Shown here: positions 7,078-15,578 of the stretch, piece after piece | Layout of the letters: each line of letters opens with the position of its first letter | How positions within the stretch are numbered: the stretch's first letter is position 1 | Virus record (IMG/VR): IMGVR_UViG_3300033153_000805 | Location: 1-28,861 of that record | Direction: 5' to 3' (one strand) | Origin: a virus | DNA: 28,861 bases | Made by a program: the position numbers and the translations under genes | Notes under the pieces: generated by a model | Seen by the model: the letters and a program-made list of their open reading frames with translations, nothing else | Databases searched by the model: none | Told to the model about the DNA's origin: nothing

Positions 7078-8091
7078 ATGATAAATTCAGTTAGACAAAC
7101 AGTGATGTCTGTTTTGAATAAAAATAATTATGGATATATCTCTCCATCTGATTTTAACTTGTATGCGAAACAAGCTCAGTTAGATTTATTTGAAGATTAT
7201 TTTTATCAGTACAACTATCAGCTTAATAAAGAAAATAAAAGAATGTCAGGAACAGGATATGCTGACATTACTAAAGGGTTAGAGGAAGTAATTGATTCAT
7301 TCTCTTCTTATAATCCTCTGCAACAATATGACCCTGCAAACAAAGGAATATATGCAAGTGAGTATATTGCACCTTCATTAGTTACTACAGGAGATGAATA
7401 TTATCTTTTAAATAAACTATTAGTTTATTCTACCCTTAGAAAAAATGGAACAACTAACAGTATTTTAAGTAGTGGATTATGGCTTGTTGATACTACACAA
7501 GACTTTAACGCATTGGGTGTACAAGTAGGAGACCACGTTGTTACTATAGTTAATAACGTAGAGACTGCAGCTATTGTTTTAAGTGTTAGTACAAATGGAC
7601 AAGCAGTTCAAACTACTGAACCAATATTTATTGTAGCAGGTCAAGAGTATTCAATATTTGATGGAAGTAAAGTTAAAGAAGCAGAACAGGTTAATAACAG
7701 TAAGATTACAATGTTAAATAATTCTATATTAACCAAACCAACTTTACAGTATCCTGCGTATACAGAAAGGTCAGGAAGTGTATCAGGTAGTTTAAGTGGG
7801 TTTGATATTCTAAGTATGTATCCGAACAATCAAATAAATACATTAGGACAAGTAATGTGTCAGTATATAAGATTTCCATTTGCACCTAAATGGACTTATC
7901 TTTCATTAACCAATGGAGAACCATCATTTGACCCAACTCAACCTGATTATCAAGACTTTGAATTACCGAATGATGATGAGGTAAATTTAGTAAACAAAAT
8001 ATTGCAATACGCAGGAATGTCAATAAGAGAAATAGCAGCTACTCAATTTGGTCAAGCTGAAGAACAAGAAAGCGTAGCAGAAGAAAAATAG
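7078..8091 (+). CDS. Neck/ring (head-tail connector) protein
   Basis: At 337 residues, this protein has two helical ends around a beta module. The N-terminus (MINSVRQTVMSVLNKNNYGY, then ISPSDFNLYAKQAQLDLFEDYF) and the C-terminus (YIRFPFAPKWTYLSL, then DFELPNDDEVNLVNKILQYA, GMSIREIAATQFGQAEEQE) match the pattern I know for neck ring proteins of crAss-like and related podoviruses. Residues 133-194 (GLWLVDTTQDF, VQVGDHVVTIVNN, TEPIFIVAGQEYSIF) are an insertion of the same beta module as the protein at 6497. It is the first gene of the neck-tail operon, 3 nt before the adaptor gene. Ring-protein assignment is from pattern and position; the exact ring level cannot be told. Confidence 0.72.
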   Translation: MINSVRQTVMSVLNKNNYGYISPSDFNLYAKQAQLDLFEDYFYQYNYQLNKENKRMSGTGYADITKGLEEVIDSFSSYNPLQQYDPANKGIYASEYIAPSLVTTGDEYYLLNKLLVYSTLRKNGTTNSILSSGLWLVDTTQDFNALGVQVGDHVVTIVNNVETAAIVLSVSTNGQAVQTTEPIFIVAGQEYSIFDGSKVKEAEQVNNSKITMLNNSILTKPTLQYPAYTERSGSVSGSLSGFDILSMYPNNQINTLGQVMCQYIRFPFAPKWTYLSLTNGEPSFDPTQPDYQDFELPNDDEVNLVNKILQYAGMSIREIAATQFGQAEEQESVAEEK

Positions 8092-8094
8092 ATT

Positions 8095-9018
8095 ATGGCT
8101 TATATAACTCAATATCAATATTACGAAAATGGAGGTTTAGCTCCTGAGAATAAAAATTGGGGTTCGTACCAATATGTTTCACTTGAAGATATCGTTAACA
8201 ACTTTATGTTAATGTACTATGGAAACCACAACTTGATTAACAATGTTGAAAGGTTTAAAGTTTTATTCCACGCAAAGAGAGCTATACAGGAACTTAATTA
8301 CGATGCATTTAAAGAAATCAAAATATTAGAGCTATCTGTTTGTGATAGTTTAAGGTATGTTTTACCATCTGATTATGTGAATTGGGTAAGAATATCTTTA
8401 TATAAAGATGGATTACTTATGCCACTTACAGAAAATATTCAAACGAATTGGGCATCAGCATATCTACAAGATAATGATTGTAGAATACTTTTTGATTTAG
8501 ATGGTAATGCACTAAGTCCACAAGATTCTACTATAGATTATGACAGGATAACAGGTAGTAAGAAAAGTATATACTTAAACTCTAACTCTCCTTACAATAA
8601 TACATATGGATATTGTTGTGATGGGGATTGGTACTTTGATTACGAAATAGGTGCAAGATATGGTCTTAACACGGAGACTGCTAATAGTAACCCTACATTT
8701 AAAATAAACCCTAAAGGTGGTGTGATAAATTTCAGTTCAGGTATGTCAGGAGAGTTATGTATTCTTGAGTATGTATCTGATGGAATGGAGAATGGAGATA
8801 ATAGTTTGATAACTGTAAATAAATTATTTGAGGAATTTATTTATGCTTACATTGAATTTGCTATCTTAAATTCTAAAGTTGGTGTACAAGAATATATTGT
8901 TAATAGAACAAGAAAAAGAAAGTCAGCTTTATTAAGAAATGCAAAGATTAGAATTTCAAACATCCATCCGGGTAGATTACTACAGAATCTAAGGGGTAGG
9001 GATAAATGGATAAAATAA
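8095..9018 (+). CDS. Tail-tubular/adaptor-like neck protein (P22 gp4-type, inferred)
   Basis: A 307-residue protein starting 3 nt after the previous stop and ending 1 nt before the next ATG, so it is tightly coupled. Residues 52-75 (ERFKVLFHAKRAIQELNYD onward) are the helical signature of adaptor proteins that bind below the portal. They are followed by a beta segment with YVLPSDYVNWVRISLYKDG (88-106). The C-terminal region has a helix (EEFIYAYIEFAILNSKVGV) and a very basic tail (NRTRKRKSALLRNAKIRI and GRLLQNLRGRDKWIK). In crAss-like phages the equivalent gene is called tail tubular protein. The order portal, capsid, ring, adaptor, nozzle supports this. Confidence 0.75.
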   Translation: MAYITQYQYYENGGLAPENKNWGSYQYVSLEDIVNNFMLMYYGNHNLINNVERFKVLFHAKRAIQELNYDAFKEIKILELSVCDSLRYVLPSDYVNWVRISLYKDGLLMPLTENIQTNWASAYLQDNDCRILFDLDGNALSPQDSTIDYDRITGSKKSIYLNSNSPYNNTYGYCCDGDWYFDYEIGARYGLNTETANSNPTFKINPKGGVINFSSGMSGELCILEYVSDGMENGDNSLITVNKLFEEFIYAYIEFAILNSKVGVQEYIVNRTRKRKSALLRNAKIRISNIHPGRLLQNLRGRDKWIK

Positions 9019-9019
9019 A

Positions 9020-11377
9020 ATGGCAAATTTTACAAGAAACTTTACATTAGGTAAAATGAACAAAATGGTTGATGAACGACTCGTTCCAAATGGGGAGTAC
9101 ATTGATGCATTAAATGTTCGTATGGGTTCAACAGAAGCTGCTGAGATAGGAGTTATTGAAAACTCAAAAGGTAATGAACAACTTACTAATATCTTATACG
9201 AGAACACACCTTTATCATCTGATGCAAGATGTATAGGAGCTTTTGAAGATGGAGTAAATGAAACTATATATTGGTTTATACACGACAAAAACTTTCCTAA
9301 CACTCCAACTAAAAAATTAGATTTGATAGTATCATTTGATACTAAAACAGGGATAGTTGTTTACCACGTTATAAGTATTAATGATGGTACTAATGTAAAT
9401 ACTACTTTAAATTTTGATGAGAAGTATTTAATTACAGGAGTTAACAGAGTAGAGGATTTATTATTCTTTACTGATAACTTAAATGCTCCACGAAGAATTA
9501 ATGTAAAAAAGAATTACGCAGACCCTGTTAATAATGTAGATGGTTTTTTAGAAGAAGATATTTTAGTTATTAAAAGACCACCGGTTTCTTCTCCAACAAT
9601 AAACTTAGTTCAAACAGGTGGACAAGAAAACTTTTTAGAAGAAAGATTTATATGTTTTGCATATAGATATAAGTATGAAGATGATGAGTATTCAGCTACA
9701 TCACAATTTTCTAACCCTGCTTTTATACCAAATGCATTTGCCTTTACTCAAGCAAGTTACTTGAATGAGGGTATGACTAACTTTTATAATACTGCAGAGA
9801 TTACTTTCAACACAGGTGGTCCATTAGTAAAAGGAATTGATTTATTATTCAAAGATGCTAATAGTCCTGTTGTTAAAATAATAGAAAAATTAACCAAAGC
9901 TGACAATGGTTATACTGACTATCAAGATGTAACTTATCAGTTTAAAAACAGTAAGATATTTACTATTCTTCCTGAAGCTGACATCTTAAGATTATATGAT
10001 AATGTTCCTCGATACGCACAAGCTCAAACCATTATGGGTAATAGACTTATGTATGGTAACTATGTGGAAGGTTATGATATGCTTGATAAAGACAATAACC
10101 CTGTTAGGTTAGACTTTACTGTAGCACAAGAAAACACAGGGTTTGAACCTGATGAAGCCGATGGAGATAAGTCTTCTTTTTCATATACCATAGATGGAAC
10201 TGTAAGCGTACCATCATCAAAAGCTACTTTTGATATGACAGGTCTTGATTTAGTTGAAGGAGCTTTGATAGGATTTTCATTTACATTTCTACACGATAGT
10301 TGGTCAGGTACTACTCCTATACCAACCTCAAGCACTATAAACGAACCACCTTTAAATTTATCATTTGCATTTCTATTAGTTAAGGATTATGCATCCGTAT
10401 ATGAGTGGGTTACATCTCCTGAGTTTATATCTTTAATAGGTACAGATTTACCGAGTGGTACAATTCAACCTATGGCTACTGCAGACAATGGAACAACAAT
10501 GACTGATGTGTATAATCAACAGTTCATAGGTAGTCTTACTCTTGATGGTATTCTTTGTACAAAATTTGATAGTGGTATATCAGGAGGTGGTCAGGCAATA
10601 ATTGCAAATGCAAGTCCTGCAAATAGTAATATTGAATTTGTGTTTCCTGCAGTTCAGTATAAAGATACTGCCGGTAGTTCAGGTAGATTAAACACAGAAT
10701 ACTTTACCACATCTCAAGCTGAATTATTATATAGTAAGTCAGGTAATGGTTCAAGCTTACATAGTAATAGAGGTTATGAAGTTGGTATGATTTATATGGA
10801 TGACTTTAGTAGAGCAACTACTGCTTTAGTAAGTCAGTACAATACAGAACATATAGATTGCTCTGCATCTGCCACAAGAAATCAATTAAAGGTAACTATA
10901 CCTCCAACTCAGATTGCACCTAAATGGGCAACAAGATATAAGTTTGCAATAAAACCTGACAAAGAAACTTACGATACTATTTTTAGTAACATCTTTTTTA
11001 CTGACCCTGATACTAATGATACATACTTTTTATTAGAAGGAGAGAACTCTGCAAAGATTACAGATGGTCAAAGATTAATAGTTAAAGCAGATACATCAGG
11101 ACCAACTACCAATTGTGTTTTTTCAACAGTATTAGAAAAACAAGCTTATAATTCCGATGCTTTTCAACCTGTAGATAGTTCAGGTAATGACCTTAAATTT
11201 TTAGCAGGTACCTATATGAAGTTAAAAGCTAATAACTTCTCTGTTGAAAGTTCAGCTAATGCAGTGGTAGATACAGGAACTGCAGAACAGACTGCTAAAA
11301 AAAGAGACACTTACCCTGAAATTGGATTAAAAGTTTTTTACACAGGAGATGGTTCTGAGATGGAAGATGTGAATTAA
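9020..11377 (+). CDS. Tail nozzle/muzzle-type protein, N-terminal part (frame-disrupted)
   Basis: A 785-residue beta-rich protein. Its N-terminus (NFTLGKMNKMVDERLVPNGE followed by YIDALNVRM and STEAAEIGVIENSKGN, residues 7-52) is a hallmark of large phage tail nozzle proteins related in layout to T7 gp12, expected to form a beta-propeller hub. Later segments include RFICFAYRYKYEDDEYSA (about 208) and GNRLMYGNYVEGYD (about 340). The frame ends at 11375-11377 shortly after KVFYTGDGSEMEDVN. The next frame (open from 11359) continues with LRNYKLQKTVTASQDYDSFY and FFVGDNM. A single missing A at 11371-11373 (EDVK-LRNYKL) would make one protein of about 1543 residues. The start directly follows the adaptor stop. 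Confidence 0.8.
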   Translation: MANFTRNFTLGKMNKMVDERLVPNGEYIDALNVRMGSTEAAEIGVIENSKGNEQLTNILYENTPLSSDARCIGAFEDGVNETIYWFIHDKNFPNTPTKKLDLIVSFDTKTGIVVYHVISINDGTNVNTTLNFDEKYLITGVNRVEDLLFFTDNLNAPRRINVKKNYADPVNNVDGFLEEDILVIKRPPVSSPTINLVQTGGQENFLEERFICFAYRYKYEDDEYSATSQFSNPAFIPNAFAFTQASYLNEGMTNFYNTAEITFNTGGPLVKGIDLLFKDANSPVVKIIEKLTKADNGYTDYQDVTYQFKNSKIFTILPEADILRLYDNVPRYAQAQTIMGNRLMYGNYVEGYDMLDKDNNPVRLDFTVAQENTGFEPDEADGDKSSFSYTIDGTVSVPSSKATFDMTGLDLVEGALIGFSFTFLHDSWSGTTPIPTSSTINEPPLNLSFAFLLVKDYASVYEWVTSPEFISLIGTDLPSGTIQPMATADNGTTMTDVYNQQFIGSLTLDGILCTKFDSGISGGGQAIIANASPANSNIEFVFPAVQYKDTAGSSGRLNTEYFTTSQAELLYSKSGNGSSLHSNRGYEVGMIYMDDFSRATTALVSQYNTEHIDCSASATRNQLKVTIPPTQIAPKWATRYKFAIKPDKETYDTIFSNIFFTDPDTNDTYFLLEGENSAKITDGQRLIVKADTSGPTTNCVFSTVLEKQAYNSDAFQPVDSSGNDLKFLAGTYMKLKANNFSVESSANAVVDTGTAEQTAKKRDTYPEIGLKVFYTGDGSEMEDVN

Positions 11378-11454
11378 GAAATTATAAATTACAAAAAACA
11401 GTTACTGCATCTCAAGACTACGATAGTTTTTATGAATTTTTTGTCGGAGATAAT

Positions 11455-13650
11455 ATGCAGAATGTTATCACTCAAGGAACTCAAACTGTTGGAGCAGGTG
11501 GTGGAACTATAGAAAATGAATTTAAGACTGCTATATATGGTACTACAACTTCAAGTGGTGCACCGGGAAATGGAAGTTTAGGTGTTAACTATTGGCAGTT
11601 TGCAACTCCAAGAGTTGTGGCTGATGGAAGTACCTTACCACTATATTTATACGTTTCAGGAACAAGAGCTTGTGAACAAGCTAAACATAGTAAAAAAAGA
11701 AGGTCATCTATAAAAGGTAGAATAATTGTGTATAGAGCAGAATCTACTTTAATATTTGAAAGCGAACCTCTTGATGCATCTCCTGATGTATGGTATGAAA
11801 GTGAAGATTCATTTGGTATAGTAAGAGGAGATGGCTTCTGTGAATACACTATAAGTGTGGCAGCATCAGAACCAAACCCAATAGTTATAGACTATCAAGA
11901 TACAAGTGACTTACCTCAACAAGCGACTTGTGCTCCCGGAAAAACTATAACCTTTGTAGCTGAATGTAATTCGGCAGCTATCAACTCAAGTACACCACCA
12001 CAATCTGCAGCGAATGTTACAGGATTGAATAGTGCAATAACTGTAGATGATGGTACTCATTTAGGAGATGTACAGAATCAAGTATTATCAGGTAATGCTA
12101 CGCAACCTGCAATATCTAATTCAGGATTCTATAACTGTTATGCATTTGGAAATGGATGTGAAAGTTATAAAATTAGAGATAGTGTTTTAGGAAAAGATTT
12201 TAAACTTGGAAATAGAGTTACATCAACTGCAGCATTAGATTATAAAGAAGTAAGAAGATTTGCAGACATTACTTATAGTGGTATATATAACGATGAGTCT
12301 AATGTAAATAGACTTAACGAGTTTAATGGTGGTCTATTAAACTTTAAACCATTAGAAGAATCTTTTGGTCCAATACAAAAATTATTTGCAAGAGAAACAG
12401 ATGTACTTACATTACAAGAAGATAAGATATCTTATGTTCTTTCAGGTAAGAACTTATTATCTGATGCAGGTACAGGTAGTTTACTACAATCTGTTCCTGA
12501 AGTTTTAGGAACTCAGATTGCAAGAATAGAAGAATTTGGAATCAGTTTTAATCCTGAAAGTTTTGCTCAATGGGGTGCTGATAAATACTTTACTGATGCT
12601 AAAAGAGGTTCGGTACTTAGATTAGTGGGAACTTCTTATAGTAATGAACAATTAGAAGTTGTATCATCATATGGTATGAGAACTTGGTTTAGAGATTTAT
12701 TCTTAACAAGTTTTGAAACACAGAAGCTTGGAGGTTTTGACCCTTATATGAATGAGTATGTACTTTCAGCTAACCAACAAAAACTACCAATACCAAAAGA
12801 TTGTGTAGCTTGTGGAGTCCAACAGGAGATAACAATTACTACAGAGAATCCATTTGATAACTGCTTTGAGTTTGGGCAAGAGGTAGGACAAGTTGTTATT
12901 TCTTGGGAAGTTAATGGACCAATTAGAGGTTCTTTTGATGTACTTGCAACATATGATGGTGTTACTGTTTCAAATAGTAACAATTCCTCAAGTGGTCAAT
13001 TGATTTTTGATAAAAATAAAATAAGTGTAACTGAAGCTAATATTCAAATTATACCTGACCAATCCAATACAGAGGTTACTATAACGCTTACTGTTCCGTG
13101 TCCGGAAGCTAAGAGCATTACTATAATAGAAGTATGTGCTACGACACCTAATGAAGCAGGTTTATTAGTACATAACGAGCATAGATTTGTAGATGGAACG
13201 TATGTGTCTCCATTACAATCTACGCAAGTTCAGTATGGTCAAGGTGCTTCTCAACCAATTGTAACTTTCTATAGTTCTATAGCAGGAACAACAGGTTCAG
13301 GACCAATACCTACACCGGGTTCAAATATTACTTTAGCATTTAATAAATTTGGAGGAGATACTGCAGTATTTGATTTAGCTTCTAATAGATTTAGATGGTT
13401 AGTTACTACGCAAAACTACGCAAACACACAAGCTTCAGTTGGTGCTTTGTTAGCTGCATCTATTCCGATGGCAACTGCATCAGCAGGTGCTCCTAATTAT
13501 TACACAGGTACGTTTACTATGCCACCTGTAAATGATGGGGATTATTTGTATATTATTTACGATTACAGAAAACCAACTTTAATAGATTTATGTTACGATG
13601 AACGAGATGTTACGGATGCTTGTTGTGATTGTGATTTAACAGGAGATTAA
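11455..13650 (+). CDS. Tail nozzle/muzzle-type protein, C-terminal part (separated by frameshift)
   Basis: This is a 731-residue frame from the first ATG, but it is open from 11359, and the residues before ATG 11455 (QKTVTASQDYDSFYEFFVGD) look like genuine tail-protein sequence, so I read it as the continuation of the gene at 9020. It contains NCYAFGNGCESYKIRDSVLG (about 226-245), FADITYSGIYNDESNVNRLN (about 270), an LQEDKISYVL segment and KYFTDAKRGSVLRL, repeated in many nozzle proteins as propeller blades. The last quarter (from about 475) carries Ig-like beta modules (FGQEVGQVVISWEVNG, TEVTITLTVPCPEAKS) and it ends in a cysteine cluster, DACCDCDLTGD. A palindrome copy follows at 13655. No own promoter is seen. 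Confidence 0.78.
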   Translation: MQNVITQGTQTVGAGGGTIENEFKTAIYGTTTSSGAPGNGSLGVNYWQFATPRVVADGSTLPLYLYVSGTRACEQAKHSKKRRSSIKGRIIVYRAESTLIFESEPLDASPDVWYESEDSFGIVRGDGFCEYTISVAASEPNPIVIDYQDTSDLPQQATCAPGKTITFVAECNSAAINSSTPPQSAANVTGLNSAITVDDGTHLGDVQNQVLSGNATQPAISNSGFYNCYAFGNGCESYKIRDSVLGKDFKLGNRVTSTAALDYKEVRRFADITYSGIYNDESNVNRLNEFNGGLLNFKPLEESFGPIQKLFARETDVLTLQEDKISYVLSGKNLLSDAGTGSLLQSVPEVLGTQIARIEEFGISFNPESFAQWGADKYFTDAKRGSVLRLVGTSYSNEQLEVVSSYGMRTWFRDLFLTSFETQKLGGFDPYMNEYVLSANQQKLPIPKDCVACGVQQEITITTENPFDNCFEFGQEVGQVVISWEVNGPIRGSFDVLATYDGVTVSNSNNSSSGQLIFDKNKISVTEANIQIIPDQSNTEVTITLTVPCPEAKSITIIEVCATTPNEAGLLVHNEHRFVDGTYVSPLQSTQVQYGQGASQPIVTFYSSIAGTTGSGPIPTPGSNITLAFNKFGGDTAVFDLASNRFRWLVTTQNYANTQASVGALLAASIPMATASAGAPNYYTGTFTMPPVNDGDYLYIIYDYRKPTLIDLCYDERDVTDACCDCDLTGD

Positions 13651-13654
13651 TAAA

Positions 13655-13670
13655 GTGTCTTTGAAGACAC
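13655..13670 (+). repeat. Dispersed 16-bp palindrome, copy 2
   Basis: GTGTCTTTGAAGACAC, identical to copies 1 and 5, in the 33-base gap before the cysteine-rich tail gene. It ends 13 nt before ATG 13684. It is followed by A7 rather than a T run, so it does not look like a plus-strand terminator. Confidence 0.9.
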
Positions 13671-13683
13671 AAAAAAATAAAAT

Positions 13684-14691
13684 ATGAGTGCTCAATATTA
13701 TATAGATGGAACAACATTAGCTAATTCAACTGCAATATATTCAGATGCAGCATTGACTCAGTGTGCTCCACAAGGACATTATTCAGATGGTGTTAATACA
13801 AGATACCAAGTTTTGACTGCAACAGGTTGTTATTTACAAGCGTTACAACCTTGTCCATCCTGTGCTGAACCTTGTGGTGGTTCTATAAATGGTTCAGGTG
13901 GAGAAGGTATATATATTATAGACTTAGATGTAGGTGGAACTACTTCCGATGTAGGTGCAATTGTAGTGTTTATGAATCCGGCATCTGTTCCTGATGGTGT
14001 GTTAGTAGAATATAATGGAGTTACATATAACAAAGGTGTTAGAGCAACCGGAACTGCAGGTTCAACTGACTTAGGAGGAGGTACCTCAAACTCAGGAGGT
14101 TTAGCTCAAGGTTCTTCAGGTAACTATACTATGGTTGGTGTTAATCTTTCAGGTTGTGGATTAACTACTTTCCCTAAGACCTCTGATTTTGATGTGTATA
14201 ATTACGTTGGTGGAAGTTTTGTTGCTTCAGGAACTACGGAAACTGCTACTATAACTAATGCAGATTTAGTTCTTCAACCACAAGGCACAGGGGGTGTTCC
14301 CGGAAACTTTGTAATAGTAGTGCCAAAACCATATGCTGCTCCAAATACTATTAGAATTAAAATAATTGGTCCTTGTGGTGGTACAGGATGGAGTGCAGGA
14401 GTTACTTGTCCTACTTTATTAACGCAATTTAGTTCTCAACTTACACCTTTAAGTGCATCTAATGAAGCTTGTTCTCGTCAAAGAAACGATAGCTTATATT
14501 GTGTAAGTACATCCACAAGAGCAGCTACACAAACTCCTCAAGTTAGAGACCAAGTTTTTGAAGATGCTTATGGATTAGTGTCTGTTACTGATGGATGGAG
14601 AAGTTATCAAGACCCAAACAATCCTGCAGATTTTTATAGATACGAAACTAATCAAGGAGTTGTAATAACTTTAGAGCTTTGCACATCTTAA
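13684..14691 (+). CDS. Cysteine-rich tail/adhesin-like protein with duplicated end modules
   Basis: A 335-residue, Gly/Thr/Ser-rich beta protein with 11 cysteines (five clustered at 27-64, CPSCAEPC). Residues 5-57 (YYIDGTTLAN..AIYSDAALTQ..GHYSDG..C) and 271-333 (YCVSTST..QVFEDAYGLVSVTDGWRSY..C) look like two diverged copies of one module. Between them lies a beta-sandwich-like domain (DVGAIVVFMNP, VLVEYNGVTYNK, NTIRIKIIGPCGGTGWS) that resembles the C-terminal module of the upstream nozzle protein. There is no signal peptide. The place after the nozzle and before the tail-tip gene, and its composition, suggest a tail appendage or receptor-binding role. That is inference. The start is preceded by palindrome copy 2 and an A-rich leader. 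Confidence 0.7.
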   Translation: MSAQYYIDGTTLANSTAIYSDAALTQCAPQGHYSDGVNTRYQVLTATGCYLQALQPCPSCAEPCGGSINGSGGEGIYIIDLDVGGTTSDVGAIVVFMNPASVPDGVLVEYNGVTYNKGVRATGTAGSTDLGGGTSNSGGLAQGSSGNYTMVGVNLSGCGLTTFPKTSDFDVYNYVGGSFVASGTTETATITNADLVLQPQGTGGVPGNFVIVVPKPYAAPNTIRIKIIGPCGGTGWSAGVTCPTLLTQFSSQLTPLSASNEACSRQRNDSLYCVSTSTRAATQTPQVRDQVFEDAYGLVSVTDGWRSYQDPNNPADFYRYETNQGVVITLELCTS

Positions 14692-14708
14692 TTTTTAAAA
14701 AATAAAAT

Positions 14709-15554
14709 ATGTTTATATCTGATACTATACCGGCAAGTGAAACCACTAAAGGACAAAACTACACTTTAACATTTGATAGTGGTCAAGTGAAAGGGTGGAC
14801 ATCTTTTTATTCTTACTTTGCAGATTGGATGATTGGAATGAATAATTACTTTTATACTTTTAGTGGTGGTAATTTATACAGGCACAATACAAACTCTGTA
14901 AGGAATCAATATTATGGTGTTAACTATCCATCTACTCTAACTTCTGTTTTTAATGACCAACCATTAGAAAATAAACTATGGAAAACCATTAACTTAGAGG
15001 GAAGTGACAGTTGGAAATTAACTTTAGTTAGTGATATACAGACCACAGGTTTTATAGAAAAGGAATACTTTGAACCAAAAGAAGGTAGTTGGTTTGCTTT
15101 TATGAGAAATGCAGGTACAACACCGGCAGATTCAAAACAAGAATATCCACTACGTTCATTAAATGGTTTAGGTACTACATCTGCAGTTTCAACTGCAGCA
15201 GGTATTGTAACACTTGACTTCCCACTTGACTTACAAATAGGCAACATAATAAGTGTAGGAGATATAGTTTATTTTGGTGTTCCTTCAGGTACACCTCCTG
15301 TAATGATACCTAATTTAATGGGTCAAATAACTCAATTACAACTTGATGTTAGGTCAGGAATAAATAGAATTTTAGTTCAAGTACAGGGTTCAGCACCTGC
15401 AAATCAAAACACTTATATACTTTATTTAAAGAACGCAGTTGCAGAGTCTCACGGAATCTTAGGACACTATGGAGTTTTCCATATTGAAAATGATAACACA
15501 GAAAAAGTAGAATTGTTCGCAGTTGAGACTGAAGCTATGAAATCATTTCCTTAA
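14709..15554 (+). CDS. Tail tip-like structural protein
   Basis: A 281-residue protein. The N-terminal half (FDSGQVKGWTSFYSYFADWM, then MNNYFYTFSGGNLYRHNT, VFNDQPLENKLWKTINLEGS, residues 22-98) and the C-terminal end (GHYGVFHIEND and KVELFAVETEAMKSFP) follow a pattern normally found at the C-terminus of large phage nozzle proteins; here it is a separate gene. Residues about 158-240 (AGIVTLDFPLDLQIGN, SVGDIVYFGV, INRILVQVQ) are another copy of the beta insertion module seen in the proteins at 6497 and 7078. The gap from the previous gene is 17 bases of A/T. It is the last gene before the promoter box at 15561. Confidence 0.72.
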   Translation: MFISDTIPASETTKGQNYTLTFDSGQVKGWTSFYSYFADWMIGMNNYFYTFSGGNLYRHNTNSVRNQYYGVNYPSTLTSVFNDQPLENKLWKTINLEGSDSWKLTLVSDIQTTGFIEKEYFEPKEGSWFAFMRNAGTTPADSKQEYPLRSLNGLGTTSAVSTAAGIVTLDFPLDLQIGNIISVGDIVYFGVPSGTPPVMIPNLMGQITQLQLDVRSGINRILVQVQGSAPANQNTYILYLKNAVAESHGILGHYGVFHIENDNTEKVELFAVETEAMKSFP

Positions 15555-15560
15555 ATTTAG

Positions 15561-15568
15561 TATCTTTG
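15561..15568 (+). promoter_or_regulatory. Bacteroidetes-type promoter, -7 box TATCTTTG
   Basis: TATCTTTGTAGGA fills the 24-base gap between the tail gene stop (15554) and ATG 15579. The usual start of transcription 5-7 nt after the box would fall at 15573-15576, so the transcript would be leaderless or nearly so. It probably drives the acetyltransferase and ejection genes. Confidence 0.66.
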
Positions 15569-15578
15569 TAGGAACCCT

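Noticed and set aside
13655-13677. Palindrome copies 2, 3 and 5 as intrinsic terminators
   Set aside because: None is followed by a T run on the plus strand (A7 after copy 2, mixed A/T after 3 and 5); only copy 1 has the full terminator layout.
14692-14708. Frame disruption between the cysteine-rich gene and the tail tip-like gene
   Set aside because: Both ends look natural (…LELCTS stop; new ATG with A/T-rich leader), and no frame bridges the gap.
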